DNA of 64,000 nucleotides from Eopsaltria australis (Eukaryota > Chordata > Aves > Passeriformes > Petroicidae), in the NCBI GenBank assembly GCA_034509425.1, contig JAVTVJ010000068.1:7316001-7380000 (forward strand). The letters run 5' to 3'. Under the pieces are notes generated by a model, which was not told where the DNA came from, did not search any database, and saw only the letters and a program-made list of their open reading frames with translations. The translations under genes and the position numbers were made by a program. Shown here piece after piece: positions 13,196-26,053 of the stretch. Numbering within the stretch: the first letter of the stretch is position 1; each line of letters starts with the position of its first letter.

Positions 13196-13575
13196 ATTTG
13201 GGTGGGTCTGCTGGTTTTCTTTGGGGTAGAGTTAATTTTCTTCACAGTGGCTGGTAAGGGGCTGTGTATTGCAATAGTGCTGAACACAGGGTTGATAATA
13301 CAGAGATGTTTTTGTTACTCTTGGGTTAAAGACAGAATATCCCTTTTGCCAGCTGGGGTTACCTGTCCCAGCTGTGTCTCCTCCCATGCACCCCCAGCCC
13401 CCTCACCAGTGTGGCAGCATGAGCAGGAAAGGCCTTGGCTCTGCGTAAGCCCTGCTCAGCAATAACAAAAACATCTCTGTATTATCAACCCTGTGTTCAG
13501 CACAAATCCAATACACAGCCCCTTACCAGCCACTGGGAACAGAATTAATTCTACCCCAGCCAAAAGCAGCACAAT
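13196..13575. mobile_element. LTR-like repeat in fold-back (inverted) arrangement
   Basis: Left arm 13221-13317 and right arm 13463-13559 are inverted copies of about 97 bp (GTGGCTGGTAAGGGGCTGTG, then GAACACAGGGTTGATAATAC in both), separated by about 145 bp. The spacer plus right arm reads in the minus direction as a repeat I associate with avian endogenous retroviral LTRs. The left arm is a second copy of its terminal part in the opposite direction. The family name is not established from sequence alone. Confidence 0.6.
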
Positions 13576-13837
13576 GGGGCTAGTGTATGGATAGAGTTCT
13601 GCGCCTTTCTAATCTCATTAAATTAAAAAAAATCGAGTACCCTTTCCTCAGTATTTTTACACTCTTTGGTCTCTGAATCCCCTGTGGCATCTCCCAGCTC
13701 ACTTGAGTGAGTTGGACAGGTGCAAGTTTGTTCTGCTCACATCTGTGGCAAGGGAGGGTCTCATGTACATCCCACGGTGACTGACTTGTAGTTCAGTGGG
13801 AGCTGAATATCAGAAATGAGGAGTGCTAAGTTTCTGT

Positions 13838-13911
13838 CAGAAAATGGACTTGGAACAGGCTGCCCAGGGAGGTGGTGGAGTCACCATCCCTGGAGGTGTT
13901 CAAGAAACACA
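13838..13911 (+). mobile_element. Short CR1 LINE fragment
   Basis: Forward-oriented CR1 piece: GGAACAGGCTGCCCAGGGAG, then GTCACCATCCCTGGAGGTGT and TCAAGAAAC. Confidence 0.85.
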
Positions 13912-14202
13912 GTTTCTTCAAAACAGCTAATATTGATTTTAGAACATGAAGAAGAGCACCCTGTTAGTCCTAGAAAACGTTATTAGAAAAATTTTAATGC
14001 AAAAGGTGAATCAGCTGAAGAACAAGGCAGCAAACAGTTCACCAGGATCAGTACTGTGGAAAGAGATGAGTTATTCACCCTCACACGATTTTCTTTTGCT
14101 GTTCCCTCTTGAAGAAAATTCCTACATTTCTTTACTGCAGATTCCTCACAGACCTGACAGAAGCATCTATAGCAGGAAGAAGTGTAACCACTGCATTGCA
14201 GA

Positions 14203-14361
14203 ACTGGACAATGCTCCTTAACAGGCAAATTAATGGGACAGCAGAAATACCATGAACAAATGGTGCAAGATGAGCTTCAGTATCCACAGACAATGCTGGT
14301 ATTTCATTATGGATTTGGTTATAAAGATTTTAGCATGGAAGAGTACCTAAAATGTACCTAA
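14203..14361 (+). pseudogene. Coding-like fragment, possible CXorf58-related relic
   Basis: After a possible acceptor (CATTGCAG) a frame runs 52 codons to TAA, with a protein-like composition: TGKLMGQQKYHEQMVQDELQ then, further on, GYKDFSMEEYLKC. From memory of the family, the spacing LMG..K......D.....D..M..Y recalls the middle of CXorf58, which lies between APOO and KLHL15 on this strand in mammals. The stop, and the loss of similarity after it, argue for decay. I could not align it, so the identity is a guess; it may equally be chance. Confidence 0.25.
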
Positions 14362-17300
14362 GTGACCAATGACCGAGGAACACTAATTGTCCTCTCTCTC
14401 CATTGCACTATACCACAGTCAGTTACATTTACAGAATACGATCAGCCAGTGTGAGGCAAATGTTTATGGAAAAGTGATTTTGCAGCATTTTGTGGAGGTT
14501 CTGTCAGGATGTGTAGTGATGGGGTAGTTTGCAAAGCAATTGCATTTCTTGATGCATTTTATTAATAATTCTCAAGGAGTTTGAGAAAGAAAATGTTCAA
14601 AACTCAAAATTACACGTGAGCCCACAAGAGGAGTGATGACATCAAGGTGAATAATAGCACCTGCTCTGGTTAGTTCTCAACCAAAGCCAAGTCCCAGGCC
14701 ATGGGTAGGATCAACTGTTCTCAATTTTTGCAGGGGACAATATAAGAATATTTCAAATACATTGTCTTTTTAACTTCGGTACATGAACAGCAAAGAAAAT
14801 TCCAGTTCTTTCTGGACATAAAATGGTGTATATGTTACAAACGTATTTTTGTCATCAATTTATATGTAGTGGCTATACAGCAATTATTAATAAAATGATA
14901 TAGCACAGATATAAGTATCTGAAGAACACATGGTTGTTTCAAAAAATTTTAATCCAAATAATTTTATTAGTCAGGCATCTTCAGTGCAGTTTTTCATTAA
15001 TGTGGAAGTTAATCTTTAAAACTATTGCTAGGACTAATTAAAATAAATGGGAAAACCTTTGTAGAGAACAATACAAATATATTAGCTTTCATGTAGGTGT
15101 ACTGTTCTCTTATGCTGGAGGAGGTTGTCCCTGCAAAATTTCCCTAGGACAAGGATAATATATGCCATAATAGATTATGCAAAGTCCAAAACACGGTCAG
15201 ACAGGCTTAAAAAGAGCTGAAGTTTCTGCTGCTGAGACCACAGAATAAAGAGGTTTGGCATGATTGACTTCTGGCTGTTTCTAATCTAAGAACCTCTAGC
15301 TAATTTCAGTTTGATTTTTCTCTCTTCTTGATAATTGGCTTTTCTAAACATTTGTGAAAGACATGTTTCCTTTAGAAAAGCAGCAGCTCAGAGAAGCTTG
15401 AAAATGTTGCCACAGTTCATAAACTATGTCAGCACAGGCAGAAATACAATTTAAGAAACATGATCTCTAATCCTCTGCCTTTGCCATTAGGATCTGAGCT
15501 TTCATAATGTATTGCTTGTTTAGAGGTTTTTTTTTGGTAAGGAAAATAAGTTCAGTGCTTTACTACTAATACAATTACAGTTCTTTGCCATAGATTTATA
15601 ATCGTAGGAAAAAGATGGATTTGTTGCACATTAATGTTAAAATATGAGTGTGTAACATCTGCCCATCAAATACCAATGAAGTTACCTACTCACACTGATC
15701 ACTGGAAAACATAATTATGAGGGGCTGGTTTATTTTTATGTTCTCCTTCATGATAAATCTTCTTGTATATTAAAACACACAAACAAAAAACACCCCCATG
15801 TTTTTCCATGCACCTTTTTTCATTAAAAGATATTATTTTTTAAAATACCGTGACTTGTCACTGCAGTTTTGCCAGCCTGCTTAGAATTGGGTTTTGATGT
15901 CTTTATAAAATAAACTGCTATTCTGCCTCAGAGCTTTTTGTGTTGTGCTTTAGGTGGAAAGAATGCTATTTGGTAGATCTCTCTTCAAGTTCACTGAAAA
16001 TATGTAGTTAATAGAAAATCCACAACCACAAGAGCTCCAGTAAATTCAGCCTTCGGTTGTTAAGCAGCTTCAGCCAACGTTGTGAGCCTGGCACTCTGAA
16101 TGCCCAGTGAGGCACAGAGGGAGGGGGCATTCAGGCACACAGCTTTGCTAGGCGGGTCTCCAAAGCACATGATGCATTTCTCAGGTTCCTGTCACTTTTA
16201 GCACTTACTTGTTAAGAGCTGATTGAACTGGCTTTTATTGGGAGCATGGTGACAGACTTTTCACGGTGCCTTTGTGAAGGGGAGTAGTTTGCATGTCCAT
16301 AAGAATACTCCTTCATCCTTTCTACTTTATTCACTTCCTAAATAAAAACAAAACAAACCGAAATTGAACAGATTTTTGTATTTAATGACACTGTCTTAGT
16401 AAGGGTGAAACTTACCTTGTGCTTTTCCTTTTCATACTTAAGGTGGGTCGTTTTTCAACGTTTGTCAGGCACTTTATTGGCAGCTACAAGGTTCTGAAGT
16501 CACACATTCAGGAAGTAAATGGAGTGTTGAGGACAGATGCCATTGCAGAGCTGTTTGTGCTTTCCCACTGACCTAATTTAATTGCGGCAAAGTCTTTACT
16601 GCATTCACATCTGAGGTAAACCAGGACTTGAATTTCAGCACCTGTTGTCTCACCAGCTTTGTTGCATTCTGACTGCATCCAAAAGACACTCAGTGCTTCC
16701 CAAATAAAGATCCTATAATCTAAGACAAGGGACAGGTAGAAAAAAGACACACATAATGCAAAGCCCCCTGTGTAATGCGACTACATCTATTTCACTTTTG
16801 ATATTACCATGGTTAAAAACTCAAACGTTCCTTCCCTAATTCAAATCCTTGCCTTCTCGCTGCAGCCACCGGTAGCTCTGGTTCCACATTTTTCGTTATT
16901 CCTTCCAGCCACAATGAATAATTCTTCTGTTATTCTATGAACAAGTTGTTGATACCACCAACAGAGGTGTGTGGATTGCCTAGTAAAGCACAGACACAGG
17001 CTACCAGTAGCAGTGAGAACACAAACAGTTTTTTGATGCCCTGAAGTACCCATCACAACAAAGCCCAACTCCTTTCAAAATTCAAATGCACCTCAGATTT
17101 CAGGTGAACTGGATACATTCTGGAAATCAAATGTGGCTAAAAGATGAAAGGTCCTGCATCTGCTGCCAGTCTTTATATATTTTGTGCATGATTTTTTTTA
17201 CCTTAAAAAATAATTTTCACAGTAATCCCTAATTTCTTAGCAAGGTGTCGTGAATAGCTTTACCTCATTTGCCTGTAAATGTATTGATTTTACATATCTC

Positions 17301-19190
17301 CATAAATGTGCATTAAATGTAGTACATTATTTACCTAAATGAGTATGATCAAATAAGTTCTCACTCCTGTCTGCATGTAACAATGCAGGGTATTACACTG
17401 GCCCAGAAACTGGGTGTTACAAATAGGAGCAACTTCGCTGAACATCAAGAGTGGCAATTTCATGAATTGAAAAGCCTGAGGGATCAATCCTTTGTTACAG
17501 AAAACAGGAATATGAAACAGGTAAATTGTATGTCTGGTTCCAGACATTATCTCTGGAGGATATTGGATGATTTCCATCCACAGCAGATGCATAAATCATC
17601 AAAAGTTAAAGTACTGGAAAATTGCTAACCCTTCCAGTCACTTTAACGTGTTCTGCCCTGCTTTGAACAAGGCTGCAGATCTGAGAGCTGATCTCTCTGT
17701 GGCTTCCTACACTGCTTTAACAAGTTTAGCAAAAACTACGTTCTTGTAATTGATTTTTACTATGGGAAAAATTAAAATCTCTGCATAGCAAAGCTAGGAC
17801 AAAACTAACATTGGGAAACTGATCACTTTTTAAGAAGCGTAACTTCTGCAGAGTACAGTTGGTTATTATTTGGGTGTTAACAACTTTGTACTAAGATTTC
17901 CTTGGCTGAGGTTATTTAGTTTATTTAACTCATGTAGAGGTCTGTCTCACTCCCCTTGTTTTCAGAGAACACCACTAAGTCAAAATCCATATCTTTCAGA
18001 AAAGAGCTAAAACACTTCCAAGAAGGTTGTTAATTGGATCAGTTCCTGACTTTGACCATGAAAAGTCAACTAAAAGCTACAGTTCAGTTAATTATCATCA
18101 CCTTTGTTTTTCTTCTGACTACATAATGCTCTGCAGTGCTTTGGATAATCTGTCAGGAGAAAGATTAGGAAAAGTTATGACTTGACAGTAACTTCCTGAT
18201 TGCAATAAATGAACTGTAAATCAGGAGAAGAAATATACAGATTTTAAAAAAAAAAGCTTTTGCCCTCTGAAACATCTTCTTCTGAAGCTTTGGTATTTTG
18301 GATTTCATTATAGTAAGTTAAAATTCAGTTCTTGGTATCAAGTTGCCACTTGTGTTAGATGAAAAAATCCTTGTACAGCTACCTGTAAGAGCCAGAGGAA
18401 GAAGTAAGAACATGTATGACACAAAGCAAATCTTACAGACCATCCTGAGATGACCAAGGACACCTAAGTAACTAGGACTCTTTCTTGGGCATGAATTTGC
18501 CAACAGGGCTTTGTGAGAGGGGGAGGATGATAGCAGAGCAATTCCTTGCTTTCCAGGAGTGAAAATAAAGATCATTACTATACCAACATAGGGGAAGCAC
18601 TTAAGCCATGCTTTACATCAACACCAGAAGCACAATACCATGCATTTTGTAAATCTGGGAAGGTAAACACAAGAGGAACACACTGACCACCTTAGAATTT
18701 TTACCCTGAAATGACAGAACTTAAACACAGAGGATGGTAAAGTTCAGAAAGTCTCATCAACAGCACTCAAATACATATAAACAGACCCATAGCATGCACA
18801 GTTCACCACAGGAAAGAAAAGATTCTCACACAGAAAAAATAATTACATGGTGTAACTCAAACTTGTGAGATGAACCTCGTGACGAACTCCAAACAAACCA
18901 CTGTTTAGAACATGCCTGAGGACATATTGAAAAGGCTATGGGAAAGAAGGCTGCCAGTTTAAGCTAGAGACATAGCTGTCTGGTAAAATTAAATGGTGTG
19001 ATAAAAGGGTTAGCCATTAAAGCCTTCTATCTCTTTAGAAAACAGATATTTTATTCAGCACCACTTATTGAACAACGTTTATTTGTGATGATGCCTGAAG
19101 AATTTTTTCTGCTTTTTCTCTGAATATTTCTTACACTGTTCCCTACATTCACAAGTATTAGCATGCATACTTGTGATGCTTTAGGTGATA

Positions 19191-19545
19191 GTTTTGCCTG
19201 GTTTCATGGTGTTTAGCAGGCCAGTAGACTAAACACCCCTGAAGCCACGTAGAGTTAGAAGACCAAACACCCTGTTTTCGTGAGCCCTCAAGGTCTCCTA
19301 GCAGGACAGATTTTGTAAACTAGAAGTTAGCCCACACAGGCCCCTTATTGGGCCCTCCTGGTAGATGTGCTAATGTGTAGAGTCTTTAATTGTATACTCA
19401 ACTGGGGGGACGGGGCTTTTGCGGCGTGTTCTACCTGGACGGCAGAAGCCATCAAATGGGATCCTATTAAAATACTGAGGTAAACAACCCCCGACCCTCT
19501 AACCGTGTCTGAGCCTTTATTTCCTAAGACCAGAGAAAGGCATCA
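19191..19545 (+). mobile_element. Probable solo LTR of an endogenous retrovirus
   Basis: A 355-bp unit flanked on both sides by the hexamer GTGATA (19185-19190 and 19546-19551), consistent with a target-site duplication. Its 3' part has an R/U5-like layout: a GC-rich core (GGGGCTTTTGCGGCGTG), a polyadenylation-type ATTAAA (19466-19471), then a short C-rich tail. The start is not the canonical TG, so the exact ends may be off by a few bases. No internal viral genes or primer-binding site follow. Confidence 0.5.
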
Positions 19546-19559
19546 GTGATACAGGAGAA

Positions 19560-20560
19560 ATGCTACCAAGGGTGACACCACCAGGAGACATTTGAAGACA
19601 TTAGATCCACAGCAAAGAGTATTTTTTAGTTCCTTTAACTACCACATACCATCAATCTGGAATGTTTGGTGCTCAGCACATGATGCTTTATGTTGGTGTT
19701 CATTCCAATGGACAGATGACTTTCCAATGGATAGAGGACTGATCAGTCACTGTGTGCTTGAACAGACATCACGATGAGGTTTATTTTTACCTGTAAACAT
19801 TGCCCAAAGCACCTGTCAGCACAACCATAGAACTGAATGCAGAAGTGGAGAGTGTTAATGAAAACAAGAAATTGAAGCTGCCTTTTGCACATATTCCCTA
19901 TCCTCTCCCTTGAGTGAAGGTTTTGCATGTGCCAAGAAAGTTGCCTTGGACAAGGCTGTGCTTCAGTTAAAGGATGACACTGAACCATCAGCAAGATTTG
20001 ACAGGCTGAAGGATGGGTGGGGATCACCTATCCACAGATATGTTATGAACTCAGAAGGTACAGACCTGATACAGAATCTGTGCAGCACCCAGAGCAACAC
20101 TCTGCCTTTCCGTATTATGAAGTTAATGGATTCCAAAAAGAAACAAATCAAACAGAAAACCCAGAACCCAAAACTCCAATCTATAACAAAGGGGAAACAT
20201 CTGTTGAAACTAAAAATTCCATGTCAAGGATAATTTATAGCAAAGAATAGAGAAGACATTCACCAAATAAGCCCTTTGCCAAAATAACATTAATTTTGTA
20301 TCATACAAAACAAGTGAATACAGATTACTAAATATTGCCAAAAAATAAGGCCACTTATTTTTTAAAAGGTGAAGAATTTGGTATGAACCAGTCAAAATGT
20401 GACAGCTTTTAGTGAAACAATGGAAACTTTGTTGGAGATACCTGATCAACTAAAGAGGTGCTAACAAATAAGTCAGGCATTGTGACATCTTGGGAAAAAG
20501 GTATTGCCAAAAATTCAACCTGGCTCACTGAGAAGGGAAATTAAAAAGGCAAATAAAGAG
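19560..20560 (+). other. Unrecognised coding-like stretch with frameshifts and stops
   Basis: Peptide-like strings appear in alternating plus-strand frames: KTLDPQQRVFFSSFNYHIPS near 19592, then GAQHMMLYVGVHSNGQMTFQ near 19675, then PKAPVSTTIELNAEVESVNE near 19760-19800, interrupted by TGA and TAA. A frame of 107 codons begins at 19910. This resembles an old intron-poor relic (retrocopy or decayed gene), but I recognise no family. Confidence 0.25.
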
Positions 20561-23023
20561 ATTAAGTAAAAAAAGATTGTCTTCTTCTCTTCCACTGTAT
20601 CAGTCTAATGCATTTGGTCTCCTTTTGAACCCAAAATGGGGACACATCACAATTAAAAGTAGCTCTTCCTCCCATTAAACAGTACATTGTGTAGGATGAA
20701 GAAAAGTTACTAAAAAAGGAGAGGAAAGAGGGGGGGATGGGGGAAGTTGCTTTATGCAAATGAAGTTTGAAGTAATTGGAATTATTTTAATAAAATTAAA
20801 ATGCTATTTTAGAACTCAATATTGGAAAAAAAAAATAAAGACACCACAATTATTTTCCAACATCCTTGACAACAGACTTTTAAATCAAGGGCTTTGATCT
20901 GAGAGAGACTTGACAAAATAGTGACAGAGAAAGGAAAAGGGTGGCAATGACAAGGACGGCTTTCATTTGACTGCTAGAGAAAATAGGATTATAACCTGTT
21001 TTACCTGCCCTCCCACCCTGCTCCCCCTCCCTGGTACTGAATGCTGATCTGACACTTTAATCCTGAAATGTAGTTTCTCCTTCCTGTTCCAGGAAATGTT
21101 CAGAAGCACAACCTGGCCCTCTGGCACTTTGGGGTCCAGGTGTGCGATGAGCACACACTGTCCGGGAGCTCTCGGTTCCGTGTCCCTCCTGGCTGCTGAC
21201 CAGCACCAAAGGCTGCCCTGGGGCTTCAGCCTTGGCAGTTTAAATTCACGCCTTCACACTGAGGCACAAATGCAACAACCAAGTCAACTCCAGACATTCC
21301 TTCAAGCTTGAAATGCAGAGTAAATAGATAAATGCACTACAGCAATTAAAATTGGGAAGACTGTAAAATACAGCTAAAGAGCTTGATGTTGCTTATATTA
21401 GCACGTCCAAGTTGATGGGATAACTCAAACAAAATTGTACATAAACATTGCAACAAGACAGTTTTGAAGAGCTGTTTAACTGAGTCATCTCTAAAGTCCT
21501 GGAGAAAGTAATCCAGGTCCACCACATTTTTGAGGATTATAAAATTTACACAAGAGTGCTTAAAGATTAAAAATATTTTATTTACACTTTTCTTTATACA
21601 CATTTTATACATTTTTTCAGCTTGAAACCCAAACAGAGCACATATGCAAGTCTGAGCATACCGTATCCACAGCAAGGGAAAATTACTTACTGCCAATAAA
21701 AAAAAAAAAGACAAGAAGAAAATGTTTTAAAACAGTTAAAAAGAGGCAATTTTTAAATTATTTAGAGAAATTTATAGCAGCCCTAGGATAATCATTAGAC
21801 AGTTAATCCAAATGTATATATGAAGTCATATATATATAATTCTAATTTTCTATAGGAAAAGTATTTCCAATAGCTAGATACAACCACAGTACAGTTTGAA
21901 AATAACTTTTCCTGTTCATTTATCAAATACATTCTTTTCAATACAATCTGATATTGTACACTGGAATTGTGGGAAATTATAGTGGAATTGCAATCTCCAG
22001 CATATAATAATTTATTTTAAAAAGACCTACAAAAATAACAATATATAGGGAAAAATATTTAAAATAAAAACATAGTTCACTCTTCCCTTCACCTGTTCCA
22101 GAACTGACATAAAAGTTAGGTGGGTCCCACTGTGGTAATAAAAGCCCCCTAAATATAGCTAACTTTACAGTCCTACAGAACACTGCATTTCCTTAGACTT
22201 AGACTTACAGTAAGATTTTTCTACCAGAGCCATAAATAAAAACTATTTGCAAATAGAAATTAATTTCCCTTAGCTACCAAATTAATATTAATCCAAAGGT
22301 ATTTGAAATTGATTTTTGAAAGCTAATTTTAAAAGATTACCTAAGTTGAACTTAGAGAAGTGTAAAGAAATTAGCAGATGAACATACAGGACAGCTGTGC
22401 TCAAAACAAATTAGTTTTTCTGCCACCTGCCACATACAACTGTTTTATGAAGTTTACCCACATGAATGGAAATTTTCAAGTTACTCACCAACTTTCAAAA
22501 ATAGAATACAGATGCAAAAGTAGTCATTAGTATTTATTTTAAGCAGCTTCAAGTTGTTTAATAAACATGAAAATCTCAGAATGTTAGCTACAGGACACCA
22601 CCAGCAAGCTCTGTTTAAACAGATGATGTGTTTTCCAGTTATGTTCTTTCCCACTCTCCTTCAGTTAACCCAGCCACCTGTGGCAGACGCTTATTCAAGT
22701 AACTTCATCACCTATATATATATTTTTATTAGCAGAAGGAGAGCAGGAGGGATGTTTTCTCTGATAGCCCCAACCCTACGAACTCTTAAGCACAGGCTTA
22801 GTAACACTTGTGCTTACATGTTTTCCTTTAAGTACCTTACAGTTTCCTGTTTCTTTGTATTGGACTATTCACATTTGTGAAGTTCACATCTGAAGTGTTA
22901 AAAGAATCTGGGGCCCAATTCAATATTAATTTTTTTTAAGAAAAAGTGTATTAAAAAGGCAAAATACCTCTACAAATGCAACTAAAAAGATTTTGACATA
23001 TGCAGGCTGACACAAAGTAGAAG

Positions 23024-23029
23024 TTTATT
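23024..23029 (-). terminator. KLHL15: Candidate KLHL15 polyadenylation signal (AATAAA)
   Basis: Minus-strand AATAAA followed within 30 bases by a GT-rich stretch (TTTGTGTCAG). It is one of at least three candidates in the region, chosen only for its downstream element. Confidence 0.25.
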
Positions 23030-26023
23030 TTAAAGAACTGTTAGTGTCTCCCCACAATGCTTACCCTCCCTCTTCTAAAGAATGAACATAGTGAGTTAAG
23101 CAATGGGGTTTTTTAGATCAGTTTAAATTTGCACCTGCTGAATTTTGTTTCCTGAGTGTCAAGTGAAGCTTCATCCCTGACACAGTAGTTACCGTATTAT
23201 CAGCATGAGGAAATGCAGCTTGGGATTCTAAGGCAGGAGGGCCTCAAGAATAAATAGCTGCAAATCTCAGAAACCAGGGAAATATTACAGCCAAACCCTT
23301 ACAGCTAGTTCTAACAGGACTGCTATCATACTGCAGGAAGTAGGGCATCCACATTTTTCAAAAGGAAGTAACATAAAAGCGTGTTGCCAGGTAGCTCATA
23401 CGCTGCCACTTGCTAGCAGTGCTTTCTGACACAGCAGGACCTCTGTAAAACCAAGGACTGCCTTCTTCCAGCTGAATTCATGTGGAAAAAATTCCTAAAG
23501 TTTCTTTTTGCCAGCTGATGCCTCCCACAATGAAACTACCAACACTTTGTGGCAGGAAGTGAGCTATTTCTGCCTTATACAGTACTTACAAAAAAAATCT
23601 GTCCCCTAAAAACAGACCTAGGAGCATGCAAAATAGGAACCGGCAGCATCCGGTCCCTTTGCAGGAACACTGTGCTTTTTGTCCATTGTCTTGTTTGAAA
23701 AGAAAATCTCCTAAAGTTAGTTGCTAAATTAAGAAATGAAGCTGATACATTTTTCTATAGATATGGAAAAAAAGCCACCACCCTAGACTGTAACTCACTA
23801 TGTCCACCTTTTTAAAAAAAGGCAAGTACACTTGCTTTTCAAAGCAAGTCATATGTTGAATTTTAAATATGTGGGTGACATTGGATTTGCTGGTATTCCA
23901 TTATGGGATGGGAATAAGAGAGCCTCCCCAAACTTAATAACCAAAGATCATAACTTACCTTTTCCTTGACAGAAGCATTTAAGTGTTTTTTAAAACCCAT
24001 CTTAATCTGACCATAATGCTCAAAATTTGATAGTAATAGGCAATTCTCATTAGCCAGTTTAGGTTGGTTCCTATTAAGGTACTAAATTATCTTGAGCTAA
24101 ATACTAAGCACAAACATAAAAAAATTTCAATTAAAAAAAATCCCTCCAGTATATAAAGTAACTAAAGTAATTGCCTCAAAATTTCCATTGCAGTATAAAA
24201 GAGAACAGAAGCTAATTTTTGTATTTCAGGTGTGAAACAATAAAAGCATGGTAGATATGTAAATTGACAAAATATTCTCACATATCCCCACCATTCTAAC
24301 CCCAAGCAAATTCCAACCATCCCTAATGCTGGAAAGGTTAAGCCAGCCTCTCAGTGGAGACACAACTTCAGGGAAGCTGAAACCAACAGTTCAATTATAA
24401 TTTCACAGAACAATTACTAATATAATCCTGAATAAGACCTTTCAGAACCGGACACCTGAAGATAAATACGAGCTTAAAAGCTGAGCACCAAAACCAATCT
24501 GGTTCTTCATTTTTCAAGTGTCAGCACTCACCAATGACTTTAGTGGCAGTTGCTGAGTGCACAGAGCTTCAGAAGGCGCTTAAATGCAGACTCAAAGATG
24601 TAACTTGAGACAGCCCTATCCTTACCATTACTTTTAATAAAGTCTTGGCCATGTCTCTGCGACATCTGACTCCTGAACACCAGATATCCAGAGCCAGGGC
24701 CGCTCTTCACACTGGCACTGGCCCCACATAAAGTGAAATATTCTACTCTATGAAACGTGCCCTCAACAGCCACCTCACACAGGATTAGCTTGCCGCCCCA
24801 TTAACTTATTGAGAAATGAACTGGTGACAAAGACAATAGTAACAAAAAAAAAAAAACCAAACAAACAAAAAAACCCCCAACAAACAAAAAAACAAAACCC
24901 CAATGTTGTTTTTGTTCTCTTGTGCCCCAATATACCATGAACTATATACAGTCAGCAGACAGCCAGCACCTATCAAAGTCAGTTGATCTCTACCCATGGA
25001 GGGTGATGTGCACACAAGTCTCACAGTGAAACTGAGGTTTTAGTGTAAGCCACATTTGCTTTAAGTTAGGCTATCAAGAAAGTAAATTAGATTTCTAATT
25101 CAGCAAACTGAATTCTTATTTAAAAAGACAAATTTAGCTGCAAATTGGTCTGCATCAGAAGGCTGAATATCAATATTTGGTCCAGTCTCTTCCGGTGCAA
25201 ATAACTTATCACCACAGCTATGATGGCAAATGTTCTCTGTTTCTTTTAAAACATATGAAAATACTCAATTAATAAATAATTTCTAACAATAAACAAACCC
25301 TAAAAATCTGCTGACTTGCCATATAGCTCCAAATACTCACATTTCAACCCAGAACATAATTCCTACAAAGATACCAGAACCCAATATGAGAAGTTTTACA
25401 CATTGTTTTGACTTCTATTATTCCAAACTTCATTTATACAAGTAGGTGTTATTTTTAACATGGAAAATTTAGGATGATTTTGGTCCCTTTGTAAGTGCAT
25501 TCTTTTGAACTCCCTGAGTACTGTACATTCCTTTTCTACAGTGAATTCTGACTGGAAGATGCTGAATACAGTAGTTTTGCATTGCTGCATATAAAGTAAA
25601 GTCTACTGCTTAAAATGAAACACAGCAGCATAAGATTTTACAAAATATGCAGCTCATGTTTCAGCATCTGAACTATGTGTGAGCCTTCAGCTTCCCCAGA
25701 TGTCTCCTTTGGGTTCTAGAAGTGGCTAATTTACATCCATAAAGATAGACAAAATGCAGTTACTGTTATTATTTATATCTTGGCAGATAATTCTTACCAA
25801 CCTGCTGTCATTTATACCTGCAAGTTAACACAATGGAATATTCAAAGCCCTCTTGGACCAGCCATCTCTATTCAGGCACTCCAAGGTCAGTAGCCATAGT
25901 TGTGTAGGTTTTTATAAAAGAAACAGGAATTATACTAACAAACCAATCACCTAACTCCACATTTTCAAAACACAGTAGTTCTCAACAGCTAATAATTAAA
26001 TAATAATAATAAAAATATTATAC

Positions 26024-26053
26024 CACTTCAATATGAGTACTCATATTGAAGTG
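26024..26053. repeat. 30-bp perfect palindrome
   Basis: A 15-base arm CACTTCAATATGAGT is immediately followed by its exact reverse complement. In KLHL15 mRNA it would form a hairpin with a minimal loop about 1.2 kb after the stop codon. Confidence 0.9.

Larger units (their letters stand above)
12720..19190. other. Intergenic region between APOO and the solo LTR
   Basis: Apart from the CR1 and LTR-like pieces and the coding-like fragments listed separately, this is unique AT-rich sequence. Two further exon-like plus-strand stretches (16443-16514 and 17389-17520) are flanked by acceptor and donor dinucleotides in matching phase, but I do not recognise their products. Confidence 0.5.

Noticed and set aside
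12260..13196. 188- and 215-codon open frames near the APOO promoter
   Set aside because: They run through the APOO CpG island into a reverse CR1 element, so they are chance frames.
24841..24902. A/C-rich run resembling a repeat array
   Set aside because: Low-complexity sequence without a fixed unit or spacer; not CRISPR and not a defined satellite.
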